Origin: Arsenophonus sp052171275
GTDB taxonomy: Bacteria > Pseudomonadota > Gammaproteobacteria > Enterobacterales > Enterobacteriaceae
Assembly: GCA_052171275.1 (NCBI GenBank)
Contig: CM125795.1
Coordinates: 1,550,001-1,614,000, forward strand
DNA length: 64,000 bases
Direction of reading: 5' to 3'
Shown here: piece after piece, positions 1-12,618 of the stretch
How the letters are laid out: each line of letters starts with the position of its first letter
Numbering within the stretch: the first letter of the stretch is position 1
Notes under the pieces: model-generated
The model's database searches: none
What the model was told of the DNA's origin: nothing
What the model saw: only the letters and a program-made list of their open reading frames with translations
Position numbers and translations under genes: made by a program

Positions 1-2
1 AT

Positions 3-473
3 AAAAAAATTGCTAACCTTATTAAACAACGTCTTTTTTATATGAAATATATTGCTAAATATAAATTTGAAAAACATTTATTAATAGATGATATAGCACA
101 AGAAAATAAAGTTATCTTAAATGCTTTTAATAAAGCAGAGAATTTAGGTTTAGATAAAAAATCTATAGAACCATTTATAATATCACAAATAAATTTAGCT
201 AAAGCAATTCAATATCGTTATAAAAAAGATAAGTTATCTATAATGAAAATTATAACTAAACATAATGATTTAGAAGATATTCGATTAAAACTTAAAAAAT
301 TAAGTGATGATATATTACAATTAATTGCTAATGAACTAAAAAGAAACGGTAAAATGGAAAATAAGATTTATTTATATATAAAAAAAATCCACCTACATAA
401 TCTTAAGAATATTGATAAAAAAATAATTTGCTCATCACTTAAACGAATTTCTTTAAAAAAGAAAGGATATTAA
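3..473 (+). CDS. aroQ: Chorismate mutase, AroQ gamma (periplasmic) class, 3' part
   Basis: The reading frame is open from base 3, so the gene begins before the window; the ATG at 42 is internal. The product would convert chorismate to prephenate. Recognition rests on the gamma-class signature: an RLxYMK..AKYK helix at the left end (with the active-site Arg and Lys of the family), then a D-I-x-Q-E segment, and the strongly conserved AKAIQYRY block. The rest is helical and Lys-rich, as expected of this all-alpha fold. Known family members are secreted, but the signal peptide would lie outside the window and cannot be checked. It ends with TAA at 471-473 beside a terminator-like hairpin. It is isolated: no gene follows for 10 kb. 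Family call is firm by motif; location and physiological role are inferred. Confidence 0.8.
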   Translation, partial: KKIANLIKQRLFYMKYIAKYKFEKHLLIDDIAQENKVILNAFNKAENLGLDKKSIEPFIISQINLAKAIQYRYKKDKLSIMKIITKHNDLEDIRLKLKKLSDDILQLIANELKRNGKMENKIYLYIKKIHLHNLKNIDKKIICSSLKRISLKKKGY

Positions 474-508
474 ATATTATAAAAAATATTTTTTATTTAT
501 TTATTTTT
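472..508 (+). terminator. Probable intrinsic terminator of aroQ
   Basis: A short inverted repeat (AAATATT at 472-478 and AATATTT at 485-491) starts inside the aroQ stop codon and is followed by a long T-rich run. The stem is A/T only and therefore weak, but the position directly at the gene end supports a terminator role. Confidence 0.45.
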
Positions 509-1240
509 ATAAAAAATAAATATATTTCATTTTATTAAATAATTTTAATATATATATATTTTTTATTAAAAATATCATTATATAATATTAATTAATTATA
601 TTAATTTAATTAAATAATAGAATTATATTTGTAATATATCTAAAAGATAGTATCTATAATATTTTCTAGAAAATATTACTAACTAAAAATTTTCAAATTT
701 TTTAAAAAAATGAAAAATAATAAATCCATTTAATTCTAATTTATCTTTATAATTATAAAATCTTAAATATTTAAGAAAGATAAATTTTAAATAAAAAATT
801 ATATTTTCAATTATTATTTATATAATTTTTTATAAATTAACTTATATTAAATATAAGTTTTATTATATGATAAATATTATTCTTAAATATATATTTAATC
901 CTAAATAAATTATAATTTATTTTTTTTAAAATACTTATTTATTTTTATATATAAGATAATAATCTTTAATTATAGCAATTTGAATGAAAATTATTAAATA
1001 TATTATTTGTTTATTTAAAATAAAAATCATAATTTATGACAATAATATTTTTAAATAGAAAAATACTTTTAATTTAAAATTATCTTAAAATATAATGTTT
1101 TCATAAAAATAAATTAACTTTATATAGAATTAATAAATAAAAGATAAATTTAAATAAATAATTTTAATTAAACATTTAAATTTTGAATAAATTATTACTA
1201 TTTATATTTAATAATACTATGTATTATGGAATACAAATAA

Positions 1241-1290
1241 ATAATGATAATTTATAAAATAATTTTTATTATTTTATAAATTATCATTAT
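1241..1290. repeat. Perfect 23-bp inverted repeat with TTTT loop
   Basis: Bases 1241-1263 are the exact reverse complement of 1268-1290, separated by TTTT at 1264-1267. The arms contain one G/C position. It lies in gene-free DNA about 770 bp after aroQ, with no gene that it would obviously terminate. Confidence 0.85.
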
Positions 1291-3363
1291 ATTGATTTAT
1301 AATTTTTCTTTATGAAAGAGATATAATTTTATTATTATATTAATATTAACTAGATTGTATAATCTATTTTAATATTAAAATAATGAAATAATATGCTTTT
1401 AAAAAAATATTTAATATAAGACTATTGTAACAATCAATATACTAAATATAATATAAAAATAAGAAAATAATAATAAAATCAATTAATAAAAGTTTAAAGA
1501 AGATTAAAATAATATATTTATAAAATAAAATAAAGTATAATTTACAAAATTTATGTTTTAAAACAAAGAATTTAAAAAATTAATATTTTAAAAAATATAT
1601 AATTATTAGATAATATTATAATTAATTATATTTATTTTTTTAATAAATTTATAAAAAATAAAATAATAGATGGTTATAATATTAAAATTAATTTATTTAA
1701 AATTAAATTAAATTTAAATATAATAAATTAAAAAAAGTTTTAATTTTTTAATTAAGAAATTTTTAAATAAATAGTAATTTTTAAAAAAATATATTCTTAT
1801 CTATAAATATATTCAAATTAATGATTAAAAATGTTTATGAATAATTTATTTATTAAAACTATATTTATTAGATATAAAATAGAAAGGATTATTATATTTA
1901 ATTAATTTTTCTACGATATTTAAAATAAAATAAAAATTTTTTAATAAAAATTAAATCAATATTATTTAAGAAATAAATTAATAAACAAATTATATACTAT
2001 TATCAATAATAAAATATAAATTAATATTACTATTATTTTATATATCTTGTAAAATATTTATTTATGAATAAAACAGTTCATATTTTATTTTTTTAAAAAA
2101 TATCTTAATTTTTTATATAATTTAAAATTATTTATAATAATAAATATTAAATCAATAAAAGTAAATTTATTAATAAAATTAAAAAATTATATTAAAAATA
2201 TTATTTTTCATAATTACAAATCAATATAATATTTAATTATTTTAATAATTTTAAATAATGAATAATTGGTTATATTTTATATATATTATATAATTATTAA
2301 ATTTATAATAAAGATATATGATGTAATATGTTAAATAATAAATATAACTATATAAACTAAATTTCTATAATTTATTTATTTTAATTGAAAATTAATATAA
2401 ATAATATTATATTAAAATTAATTAATTATTTTATAATTATTAATTTATAGATTTATAAAAATATAAAATAATAATTTAATAATTTTAAATATTTTTATAT
2501 ATTTATTAATTTTTTCTAAAAAAAATAAATAATAACTGTCTATAATATAGAATTTTTTTATTTTATATTATTTTAATACAAAAAATTCAAATTATAAATA
2601 AAAACATAACATAAACTAATGATATTCCATGAAATAAATTTAAATCAAACACTTCTAATTAAAATAAATTTACTATAATCAACTTCAGCAATTAAATTAA
2701 TTATTTATTAAGGTAATAAAAATAACTTTACTAGTTCATATATAAAAATTAAAATATAACTAAATAAGTATAAAACACAAAAATTTTAATATAAAAAATA
2801 TCTATTATTAGATATTCAATAAACAAAATTTATTCATAAAATAGAATTAATAACAATATTATAGGAAATAATAATTTCTTATTAAGTTTAATATTTATTT
2901 AATTTTAATAAATATTTAAAAAATAAAATAGAATATTATATACTATTTTGTTAAAATAAAATATTTTTATTTTTTAATATCTGATAAACAACAAATTGTA
3001 AATAATATATTAAACATATTTGTTAGCAAAACGTTTAACTTAATTAATATTTAACATGAAAATATAATAATATTTAGATGGAAATATGAATATTAATTTA
3101 TTTTTTGATAATTAAATTAAGTTTATTACTTAAAAATAATTAGTAATAATTATATTATTAGTTGATGACTAATTAATATAATAAGAAAATATTTTAAATT
3201 TATTTAAATTTATTTTTTATTATATTTTATAACTTATAATTCTTATTATTAAAATAATTTAAGTATCTTTATAGATATGATTTTTAATATTAAGTTGAAT
3301 TAAACTAAAAAAATTAATAACTTTAAAACTAAAAAATATTTTTAATAATATAAAATCATTTTA

Positions 3364-3391
3364 TAATGCATTTTTTAAAAAAAATGCATTA
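3364..3391. repeat. Perfect 13-bp inverted repeat, terminator-like
   Basis: TAATGCATTTTTT (3364-3376) and its exact complement (3379-3391) flank AA. The A/T-run-bounded stem with internal TGCA looks like a bidirectional intrinsic terminator without a recognisable gene on either side, possibly a relic. Confidence 0.6.
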
Positions 3392-6300
3392 ATCATTATA
3401 AATACAAGTAAGCATAAACCATATCAATATCTTTTTTTAACAAAATATTAGTAATAGAATATATATAATATATTAATATTTTATTATTTCAAATTAAAAG
3501 AATTATAAGAAGAATATAGTTTTATGATGATATATATTAAAAATATTAATTTCTTATTTTTAATATTATTTTTATTTAAAACTTATCTTATTATATTTAA
3601 ATAAATTAAATTTATCTAAAATAGTAATTAAATAGCTTATATAAATAAAACAATTTTTTATAACTTAAATAAATATAAAATTTATATTTATTTATAATAA
3701 TAAGTTTTTTATAATCATTATTATCTTAGTTATTTTATTGTTCTATTTGTTTTTTAGAAATTAAATATAACTTTAATAATTCATCTTCATAAAATATAAA
3801 ATAGTATATTTTATATATTAATTGATAATAACTACATTTCCATTATTAAAACATATATTAAATAATAATGTATGTTTATTTTATAATTGATTAAAAATTT
3901 AATTTTACTTATTCAAAAAAACTTTATAAATAAATTATTTTATATTACTTAAATAATATCATAAAATCTAATATTGATATATATAATTAATCATTATTTT
4001 TAATATCAGTATTAATTATTAATTTTAATCTTTTAACTACATATTTTGTTTAATATAAATATCTAAATTATTATTTTTTATTAAATATAATGGTAGGAAC
4101 TAACAATAAAAATAATCAATATTATTAAGTTAAAAGATATTTATTAAATATACATTAACTTAATAAATGAGTAACTTTTGATAAATAAAATATTCATTAT
4201 TAATAATAAGATTATTATTAGGAATAGATTATAGTTTTAATTTTTATAAAATTTTAACCTTTTACAATATTAAAAGCTAATTACATAGTATCCTAATTTA
4301 ATATAAGTGATTTAATTTATCTATTTTAGTTTTAGTAAAACATTATTTAATATATATTTAAAATAAGTAATTTGTTTTACTAGTGATTTTTATTATGTTA
4401 GTCATTATTAAGAACAAGATAGTATATCCTTACAACTAATATTTAACATTAATACTAATATTGAATAAAACAATATATTAAATTAAATTATCTTAATAGG
4501 TTATCTATATTATAAATATAAAGTAATAGCAATTTTTTATCATTTTTATAGATAATTAAGTATCTATAAAAAATTACTTATTATTAAGTTAAATATTTAT
4601 TTCTATTAAATTATCTTTATGATATAAAAACTAAGTTAAATTGATAATTTTAATTAATTTAGAATAAGAATAAGTAACAGCAAATCATAAATATTTTAAA
4701 ATATACAAAATAAATCTAATTAATATTTATGAATTATATATTATTAGTTTATGTATATTTTTTATAATTAAGTTAATATTATATTAATAATAAATAGTTT
4801 ATTATCATTCTTCTAAATAATTTCTTTTAATTTCTCTTAAATAAAATAATCTTTTAATTTAAATTAATTAATTTATAATTACTTTAATATCTTTTATTTA
4901 TCAATAAATATGAATATCTACATATATTTACCTATCTCTAATATTATGTTAGAAAATTTAAAATATATAAAATTTTTATAAATATTTAAATAATAATAAA
5001 TAGAATATTTATCAATATCAATAAATACATAATAAAATTATGTAAAAAATTTTTATACTACTTATAAGCAATTTTTACAATCCATATAAGACTAATCATT
5101 TATATAAAAATATGAAATCTTAATATTCTTAATTAATTTATCTCGTTTTAAAATAAGTCAAGTTAATATATAATCTGATAGTAATTAATTCATATTAGTT
5201 ATTATTTAATTATTTTATAAATATTTATTATTTTTTAGTTCAAGCTTAGAACTTAATTTTATTATAATATTTATTTTTAATTTTAAAGCAACTTAATATT
5301 TTATATATATTAATATTTAAAAAGTAATTTTATAATATATATAATTTCAATGTAATTTATCTCAGTATATAATTTTAAAATAACTTTTTTATCACTTATT
5401 TTAATACATAAATAATCTTATTAGTAATAGTTTATATATATCTATAAGATTATTCATTTCATATATCAATCAAAAACTATTAAACTTTCTTCAGTATAAT
5501 TAAAATATTATTAAGATTAGTTATTAATATTTTAATTAAAAGATAAAATCCTACTTATCTTTATAATTGTTAGTAATTGCATTTTTTAAACGATAAATTA
5601 TATATTAAATTATTCCAAGTGTTTTTTTACTTTAAAATTCTATGAATTATATAATTTTAGTATAAATAAGAAAATTATATTCATATTAATTTAAATTTTC
5701 ATATATAAATGATTGAATCATCTTCAAGATTAATTATATGTAATTAATATCTCTCTAAAACTAAATTTTCATATTTTTAGTATTTTTAGTTATAAACATT
5801 TATATATATTTTATATTAATATTGATTTTTCTATATTAAATCAAAATACTTAATGTTATTATCATAAATTTATTTACAAATAAAGTTAATTTTGAATATA
5901 TTATACTATTAATTAATAATTTACTTTTATAATTTAATAAGTTTTAAACAAACCTTAAAATAACAATTTATCTATTTTAAAGTAAAATAAAATATTTGAA
6001 TGATTATTTATTTTATATCGAAAATCTTTAAATAAGTTCATATATATCTAAAATTAATAAGATTAAATTCAAAAAAAATATAGGATACTTATATAAATAA
6101 TAAAATTATTGGCATTTAAATATATATACATTTTATTTTTTTTAAACTAGTATATAAAATACATATTAAATTAAAGAATAACTTAATATTTGATATAAAT
6201 CTTAAACATAATATCGATTTCAATATATGATTTAATTTAAAATTGATAAATAATAATATTATTTTTTAAATATATATTTTACAAATAATAACTATCATAA

Positions 6301-7332
6301 TTAAATAATTAAAGAATATAATATATTTAATTACTCATCTTTATTTAATAAAATATAATATCAACTAATATCACTTAAATAAAATATACTGATATCAATA
6401 ATAAGATTACAACACTTCTAATTATAGATTAAATATATAAAATTTTATCTATTTGTTTACATAAAATTATTTTTTTATTTTTAATCATTAATACTATCCC
6501 CAAAAATATTTATTAATGAGAAGATAATTTTTTAATGGAATAATTAAATTTATAAATATAATTTTTAATCTATAATTAAATGAAACTAAACGATGATATC
6601 AAGATGTAAAGAAAAGTGTTAATAATAATTTTTATATTTTTTTCCTTATATCAATATAATTGTTTTAAAAATATAAAAACTAATAATTTAAATAAAAAAT
6701 ATAACTATATTTAATATAAAAATTATTTATATTTTAATAAAAATAAATTAAGAAATATGATAATTTTACTAAATAATATGAAAATGTTTGGATTATTATA
6801 TGTCTAAATTTTGAATAATATAAATTATATTGTATTCATTTATAAATACGTTATAGATAATAAACTAAGTAAAATAAGATAACTTATAGAATAAAAATAA
6901 ATATAATCATTGCATAAAATTTTTAATTATTTACGATAATTTTAATATCAGTAAAAACTACTATCGACTAATAAATATACCTAATATATTATTTATATTT
7001 GTTTAAATATTTTATAATATATATAGAAGATATATTTTTAAAGATAATTATTATTTTTAGTAATATCAGATATTATAAAAAATTAATTACTATTAATATA
7101 ATTAAAGTTAACATATTAATTTTAATTTAATTAAAAGTTTATCAATTTTTTATTTATTTAAATAAATTACATTTTCTTTATTTAGATTTAGATAAAGTAT
7201 TTTTAATAGATAAGGAATTCATATTTTACTTATTAATTAAAATAAAATATTATATTAAATAAGAAATTAATATTTTTCGTTAGAATAATCATAAAATAAT
7301 ATAATAAAATTAAAATAATTATATAAAATTTA

Positions 7333-7390
7333 ATATATCAAAAAATAATGTTTAATAAATCACAACTAAATTTATGATTGTTTGATATAT
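7333..7390. repeat. Nested inverted repeats, possible structured element
   Basis: An outer 10-bp stem (ATATATCAAA at 7333-7342 with TTTGATATAT at 7381-7390) encloses a second stem (AATCA 7358-7362 with TGATT 7375-7379). It has the size of a small RNA fold, but no tRNA landmarks are present and there is no terminator. Chance or relic is equally possible. Confidence 0.3.
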
Positions 7391-10300
7391 CATAGAACTT
7401 AGAATAATATTTCCAATATTATTAATTTTAATACTAAAGAAAATTATTTTAACACTATATATTGCTGAAAGTAATATCTTATTAAATTTAATGAATAAAT
7501 CTAAACTTTCCTAAGTTAATAGAGGAACATTTTATTTAAAAAATAATAATAAATATTATTATTAAAAATAAATAAATCAATACAATTTTTTTTAAATTCA
7601 TCTAATTATTTTATAAATATTATTGCAAATAAAGTAATAATATATAAAAGATCTTTTTTTATTATATAAACAATATAGATTAATAATATTAAATTAGCTA
7701 TGATTTTTTAAAAATTAAAAAAAATAATTTTATTTAACTAAATTAGTTAAATAAAAAATAAAATAAATAATAATTTTTTATAAAAATCATTTTTATATTC
7801 TAATAATTTTATTGAATTTTTATTTTTTTTGTTAAAAAATAAAATTATTAGCTTGAATTATTTGTTAATTTAATATTTTTAATTATAATATTTTTATAAA
7901 AAGATCAATTACTTAAATAAAAAAACTTTATTAACTCTACTTACTTTAGTATTATTTTTATAATAAGAAAATTTTAACTAAAATATAATAATGATTCATT
8001 TAAATAATTTATATATTTATATATTTTAATATTTTAGAGTTATCGTAAAAAAATAAAGTTTATTTTAAGAACAAATAACTAGATTTTATAATCTTATTTC
8101 TATCTTTTTTTTAAAAAATAAAAAATAAATATAAGAAATATTTTTGATAAAAATTAAATTTTTTATTTTAAAATATTAAAAATAAATTATAATTGTTGAT
8201 TTTATTTTATAAATGTTTTCTTAATATAGATATTTTTTAAAAATGAAAAATAAATTTTATTATTAAAATTTAATATAAAAATATTATTTATTATTTATAA
8301 TAAATTATTGAATAATAAAATTATTTTAAAATATTGAGATTATCAAAATATATCATTTTTACTATCATATAAATAAGGTTTATTGTTATCATAAATATGA
8401 TTTAATTAATTATTTATTTTTATAAGTTATTATTTTATTATAATAATAATTTTATTTTTATTAATTTGAAATTAATACAATTTTATATTAAAACTTAATG
8501 TATTATTAATACAAATAAGATTTATAATAAAAATTATATTAATTTAAATAATTACTATATTAAAAATTTTAACTTCATATTATTTATGCAAAAATATTAT
8601 TTTTTTTATTGACATGAAATATCTATTTATTCAAATATATATTTGAATAAAAAATTAAAAAAATTACTTTTATATTTTATTGAATAATTAATAAATACAA
8701 AATTAAAAATATAATAAAATTAATAAATTCACATATTACAATATTATTCATCAATTCTTTGTAAATAAAAATACTAATAAATAAATTATGATTTTTATAA
8801 AATCTATTTCTTTACTTTATTATTACAAATTATTTTACTATAAAATAAACAAAATATTATATTTAGATTCGGAGCATATTTATTATAAATATATATTAAA
8901 TTATTTTAAATAAACTTAAAGCAATATATTATTGTTAATATCAAGGATAATGATAAATATTTATGAAAAAACAAACTAAAATATTATAAATATCAGAAAT
9001 AGCTAATAGATGCTTTAATATAAGTGTTATATTTATTAGTGTTGATGACTAGTATAAAAAATAAAATAACTAATAAAACAATAAATATTTTATTCATTAA
9101 AAATAAAACTAAATTTATATTTATAATCAAAATACATTGAATTTATCTATAAGATAAATAAAGTTTTTTTTAAAATAAAAAATTAATATCAAATTAAAAA
9201 TTAATTATAAATTAATAAAACAATAACCATAAATGATCATGCTATCTTATTATATATATTTTATTAAATAAAAATCTTCTTGGAAAATTAATATAATTAT
9301 TAAATTATTAGTATCTAAAAATATAGATATGAAAATAAACATATTTTAATAAAAAGATATATTCAATTATTAATCAATTATATTTAATAATTTTTTATTA
9401 AAATTATAAATAAATAAAAAATAAGAATAATATATAATTTATAATTATATTATTAAAACTTATTTTAAACAAATTATATAAAAATATATATTTTAATAAA
9501 ATTTAAATTAATTTCATTAATAAACATAATAATACTGATATATTAAATGTTAATTAAAGCAATATGTAATAATTAATGATTTAATTTTATAAAATTAAAT
9601 TAATAATATAAAAAATTCTTTTTAATTTAACTAAATAAACATCAATGATTATTCAAATTACATCAATATTTTTATTACTTTGATTAAAATATTTATCAAA
9701 ATTACTTTTCATTATTAATGTTAAGTTAAGTTAATAATAATTTTATTAATTATAAAAGTGAAATCTCAAAATGTAACAAGTATTAGTATCTAATTACTTT
9801 TTATTCTAAAAAGTTTTTTCAACATTTTTTATTAAAATCATATAAATAATAAATATTATAACTCTAATTATAATATTTAAAAAAAGTAATTTTAAGTATC
9901 TTAAAAGATCTAATATTGTTTTTATTGTCTTATCTCTTAATTTATATCTTTCTAATAGTAAAAAAATATAATTATTAATTTTTTTGAATATCTAACATAT
10001 CATGCATAATAATATATTTATTTTTATTTTATTTTTTAAGATAAAATATAGATTATATCTATTATAAATATACAATAGTTCATTTAACCATATTTATAAA
10101 ATATCAAATAAAAACTATAACTTCAATGATAAATATAAATTTATTCATTTTATAAATTATAAAAACTAATTTATAATTTATAATTAAATGTTTAATTAGT
10201 TAATTTTCTTAATGATAGTATTTAGCTTATTTATCTATATTTACTTAATATAAAATTAAAATAAACTTATATTATATATTTAATTTTATATTAAATAATT

Positions 10301-10583
10301 ATTTTAAATAATATTCAAAATAAAAAGTCAATATTTTAACTTAATGATAGGTTTACTAGACATAATAAAATATTTCTATAATAAAAATTTTTTTATAATA
10401 AATTTATTATTAATCCAAGTTATATTAGATATATATATTTATTTCTATTAAAATATATAAATTATTTTTTAATTAATAATTTTTATTATATCTTTATAAA
10501 AGAATATTATTTATTAAGAGTTAATTTTTCATATAACTTAAATGTGTATATTATACTATAATTTAATTATATTTAATTAGTAT

Positions 10584-12056
10584 TTACCAATATCCTAGAA
10601 ATTTCCACCATAAAGCACCAATAACAATCCAAATGAAAAGATTAATTATACTTAATATAAAACCTATTTTCCACCATTCAGCTAATGTTATATATCCTGA
10701 ACCAAAAATAATCGGCGCAGTACCTGTAGCATAATGCGTTAATGACATCATTAATGATGAAGAAAAAGCTAGAATTAAACCAAGTAGCATAGGCGGAGCT
10801 CCTAGTGTTAATCCAGTAGTAAAAAATGTTGCAAACATTGCCATAATATGAGCTGTAGTGCTAGCAAAAAAATAATGAGAATATACATATATTAAAATAA
10901 GTAGTAACATGCTTCCAATATAACCTATCTCAAGATAATCAATAGCATTTCTAACTGTTTGAGAAAACCAATTTGTTAAACCAAGTTTATTAAGAAATGA
11001 TGCCATCATAACCAATGCAGAAAACCAAATAATTGTATCCCAAGATCCCTTTGCTTTCAAAATATCATCCCATGCTAATACTCCTGTACAGAGCAAAACA
11101 GAAAGACCAATGAATGTAGCAGTCGTAGGATTTATAGAAAAAGTATTACCAAAAATATACGCTGGTAAACCACCCCACATTGACAATAACATAGCAAATA
11201 CTGATAAAGTAATTTTTTCTGCATATGAAATAGAGCCTAATTTCATCAATTTTTCCTTAGCGAATTTTGGAGCGTTTAAAGTTATTTTAATTTTAGGTGG
11301 ATAAACCCAATATATAATTAATGGCATAATGGATAATGAAATAATACCAGGTATAAAAGCTGCTATTGCCCACATTCCCCAACTAATTTTAAATGCAGGT
11401 GTTGTATTTTGCATTATCAAACTAACAATCAATGGGTTTGGTGCTGTTGCTGTAATAAACATCGCAGATGTAATTGGATTAGTATTAAAGTTAACTAATG
11501 AAAGATATCGACCAATTTTCTTTGAACTAAAAGATTGAGAATCGGATCTAAAAATATTTAAAATAGAACACATAATCGGATGAATAATACCACCACCACG
11601 TGCAGTATTACTTGGTGTAACTGGTGCTAATATTGTCTCTGCAATCACTAATGAATAAGCAATACCTAATGTATTTTTTCCAAATAAAGAAATAAAATAA
11701 TAACCGATACGTTCACCTAATCCTGTCTTATTTAAACTAATAGAAATCATTATTGAAATACCGATCAACCAAATAAGTTGATTTGAAAAACCACTTAAAG
11801 CATCATTAATTGCTTCTGTTGAATTGTTAGGATTAGTTACTCCAGTAATAGCAATTAAAGAAATTGCAATAATGGAAATTGCACCTATTGGTAAAGCTTT
11901 GCCAATAATAGCTATTATAGTTCCAATAAAAATTGCAAATAATTTACAAGCATTAATATTAACACCATTAGGAATAGGAATAACAAACCAAATAATAAGA
12001 GTAGATGTAATAGCAATTAAAGTTGGTAAGAGTTTTAGATGGGTTAATTTAACCAT
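10584..12056 (-). CDS. DASS-family dicarboxylate/anion:Na+ or antiport transporter (CitT/TtdT/YbhI-like)
   Basis: A 490-residue inner-membrane protein of about a dozen hydrophobic segments spread over the whole length, the usual size for the divalent anion:sodium symporter (SLC13/CitM-like) family. The SNT-type substrate motif is present as TPSNTARGGG near residue 150, followed by conserved Pro/His; the second half has the matching HYATGTAPI motif (about residue 440). Relatives move citrate, tartrate, succinate, malate or 2-oxoglutarate; the exact substrate cannot be read from sequence. In a symbiont it would plausibly import host dicarboxylates. The ATG at 12054-12056 has only a weak GGA upstream. 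It is encoded 560 bp downstream of gnd on the same strand, too far to imply an operon. The frame is intact with no sign of decay. Confidence 0.85.
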   Translation of the reverse strand: MVKLTHLKLLPTLIAITSTLIIWFVIPIPNGVNINACKLFAIFIGTIIAIIGKALPIGAISIIAISLIAITGVTNPNNSTEAINDALSGFSNQLIWLIGISIMISISLNKTGLGERIGYYFISLFGKNTLGIAYSLVIAETILAPVTPSNTARGGGIIHPIMCSILNIFRSDSQSFSSKKIGRYLSLVNFNTNPITSAMFITATAPNPLIVSLIMQNTTPAFKISWGMWAIAAFIPGIISLSIMPLIIYWVYPPKIKITLNAPKFAKEKLMKLGSISYAEKITLSVFAMLLSMWGGLPAYIFGNTFSINPTTATFIGLSVLLCTGVLAWDDILKAKGSWDTIIWFSALVMMASFLNKLGLTNWFSQTVRNAIDYLEIGYIGSMLLLILIYVYSHYFFASTTAHIMAMFATFFTTGLTLGAPPMLLGLILAFSSSLMMSLTHYATGTAPIIFGSGYITLAEWWKIGFILSIINLFIWIVIGALWWKFLGYW

Positions 12057-12565
12057 ATTGTATTATCCGATTGGTAATGTTTATTTATATAAATATAATT
12101 AATAATTCTTGAGTTAATAAAATTACTTTAATAAATTATAATAATTATCTATTATATAAATTTATATATTTATAACTATATTTAATTTTATAAAAATTAT
12201 AATAAACATATATTAATTTTATAAAAAAAGTTGTTTTCATGTATTAAATTATAATTTTTATAAAAATAAAAAATTTTATTTATTAATTTAATGTAAATAA
12301 ATATTTTTTTATTATTAATGATAATTTCAATATAGATAAATAATAATAATTATATAAAGTTTTACTTTATTTAACAAAAAAATAAATTTTATTTTTAATA
12401 ATAAATTTATTTTAAAAATAATAATTACTTTATAAAAATAAAGTAATTTTATATCACATGTTTATAATGTATTAATATATTATTATTAATAGAGAAATTA
12501 AAACTAAAAAATAACTAATAAATACATAATTACATTAAATTAAGTACTAATATGAAGATATTTTT
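12057..12565. other. Intergenic spacer gnd / DASS transporter
   Basis: About 510 bp of A/T-rich DNA without a gene. It contains a perfect 11-bp inverted repeat (AATTACTTTAT at 12423-12433 and its complement at 12438-12448, loop AAAA). The upstream control region of the transporter must lie here, but no promoter stands out from the background. Confidence 0.6.
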
Positions 12566-12618
12566 AACTATAAATAAACTGATATCGGATATAATCCTAT
12601 ATCAGTTTATTTATAGTT
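12566..12618 (-). terminator. Very strong hairpin overlapping the gnd stop codon
   Basis: A perfect 20-bp inverted repeat (12566-12585 with 12599-12618), with a further GGAT/ATCC pairing in the centre, gives an almost continuous stem of 24 bp. The right arm overlaps the first two bases of the gnd stop codon complement (12617-12619). No U-run follows on the minus strand (an A-run is encoded there), so it may act as an RNA 3'-end stabiliser rather than a classical terminator. Confidence 0.65.

Larger units (their letters stand above)
512..10583. other. 10-kb gene-free, extremely A+T-rich tract
   Basis: No reading frame of gene size, tRNA, rRNA or insertion sequence could be recognised on either strand. 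Stop codons are dense in all six frames. A few stretches give short open runs (for example around 2640-2740 on the minus strand), but none could be tied to a family. The tract holds several perfect inverted repeats, listed separately. The simplest reading is very old gene remains eroded past recognition; a spacer or structural role cannot be excluded. Confidence 0.7.

Noticed and set aside
11110..12102. Three open frames of 64-92 codons on the + strand
   Set aside because: All lie antisense to the DASS transporter and mirror its hydrophobic codons; no independent support.
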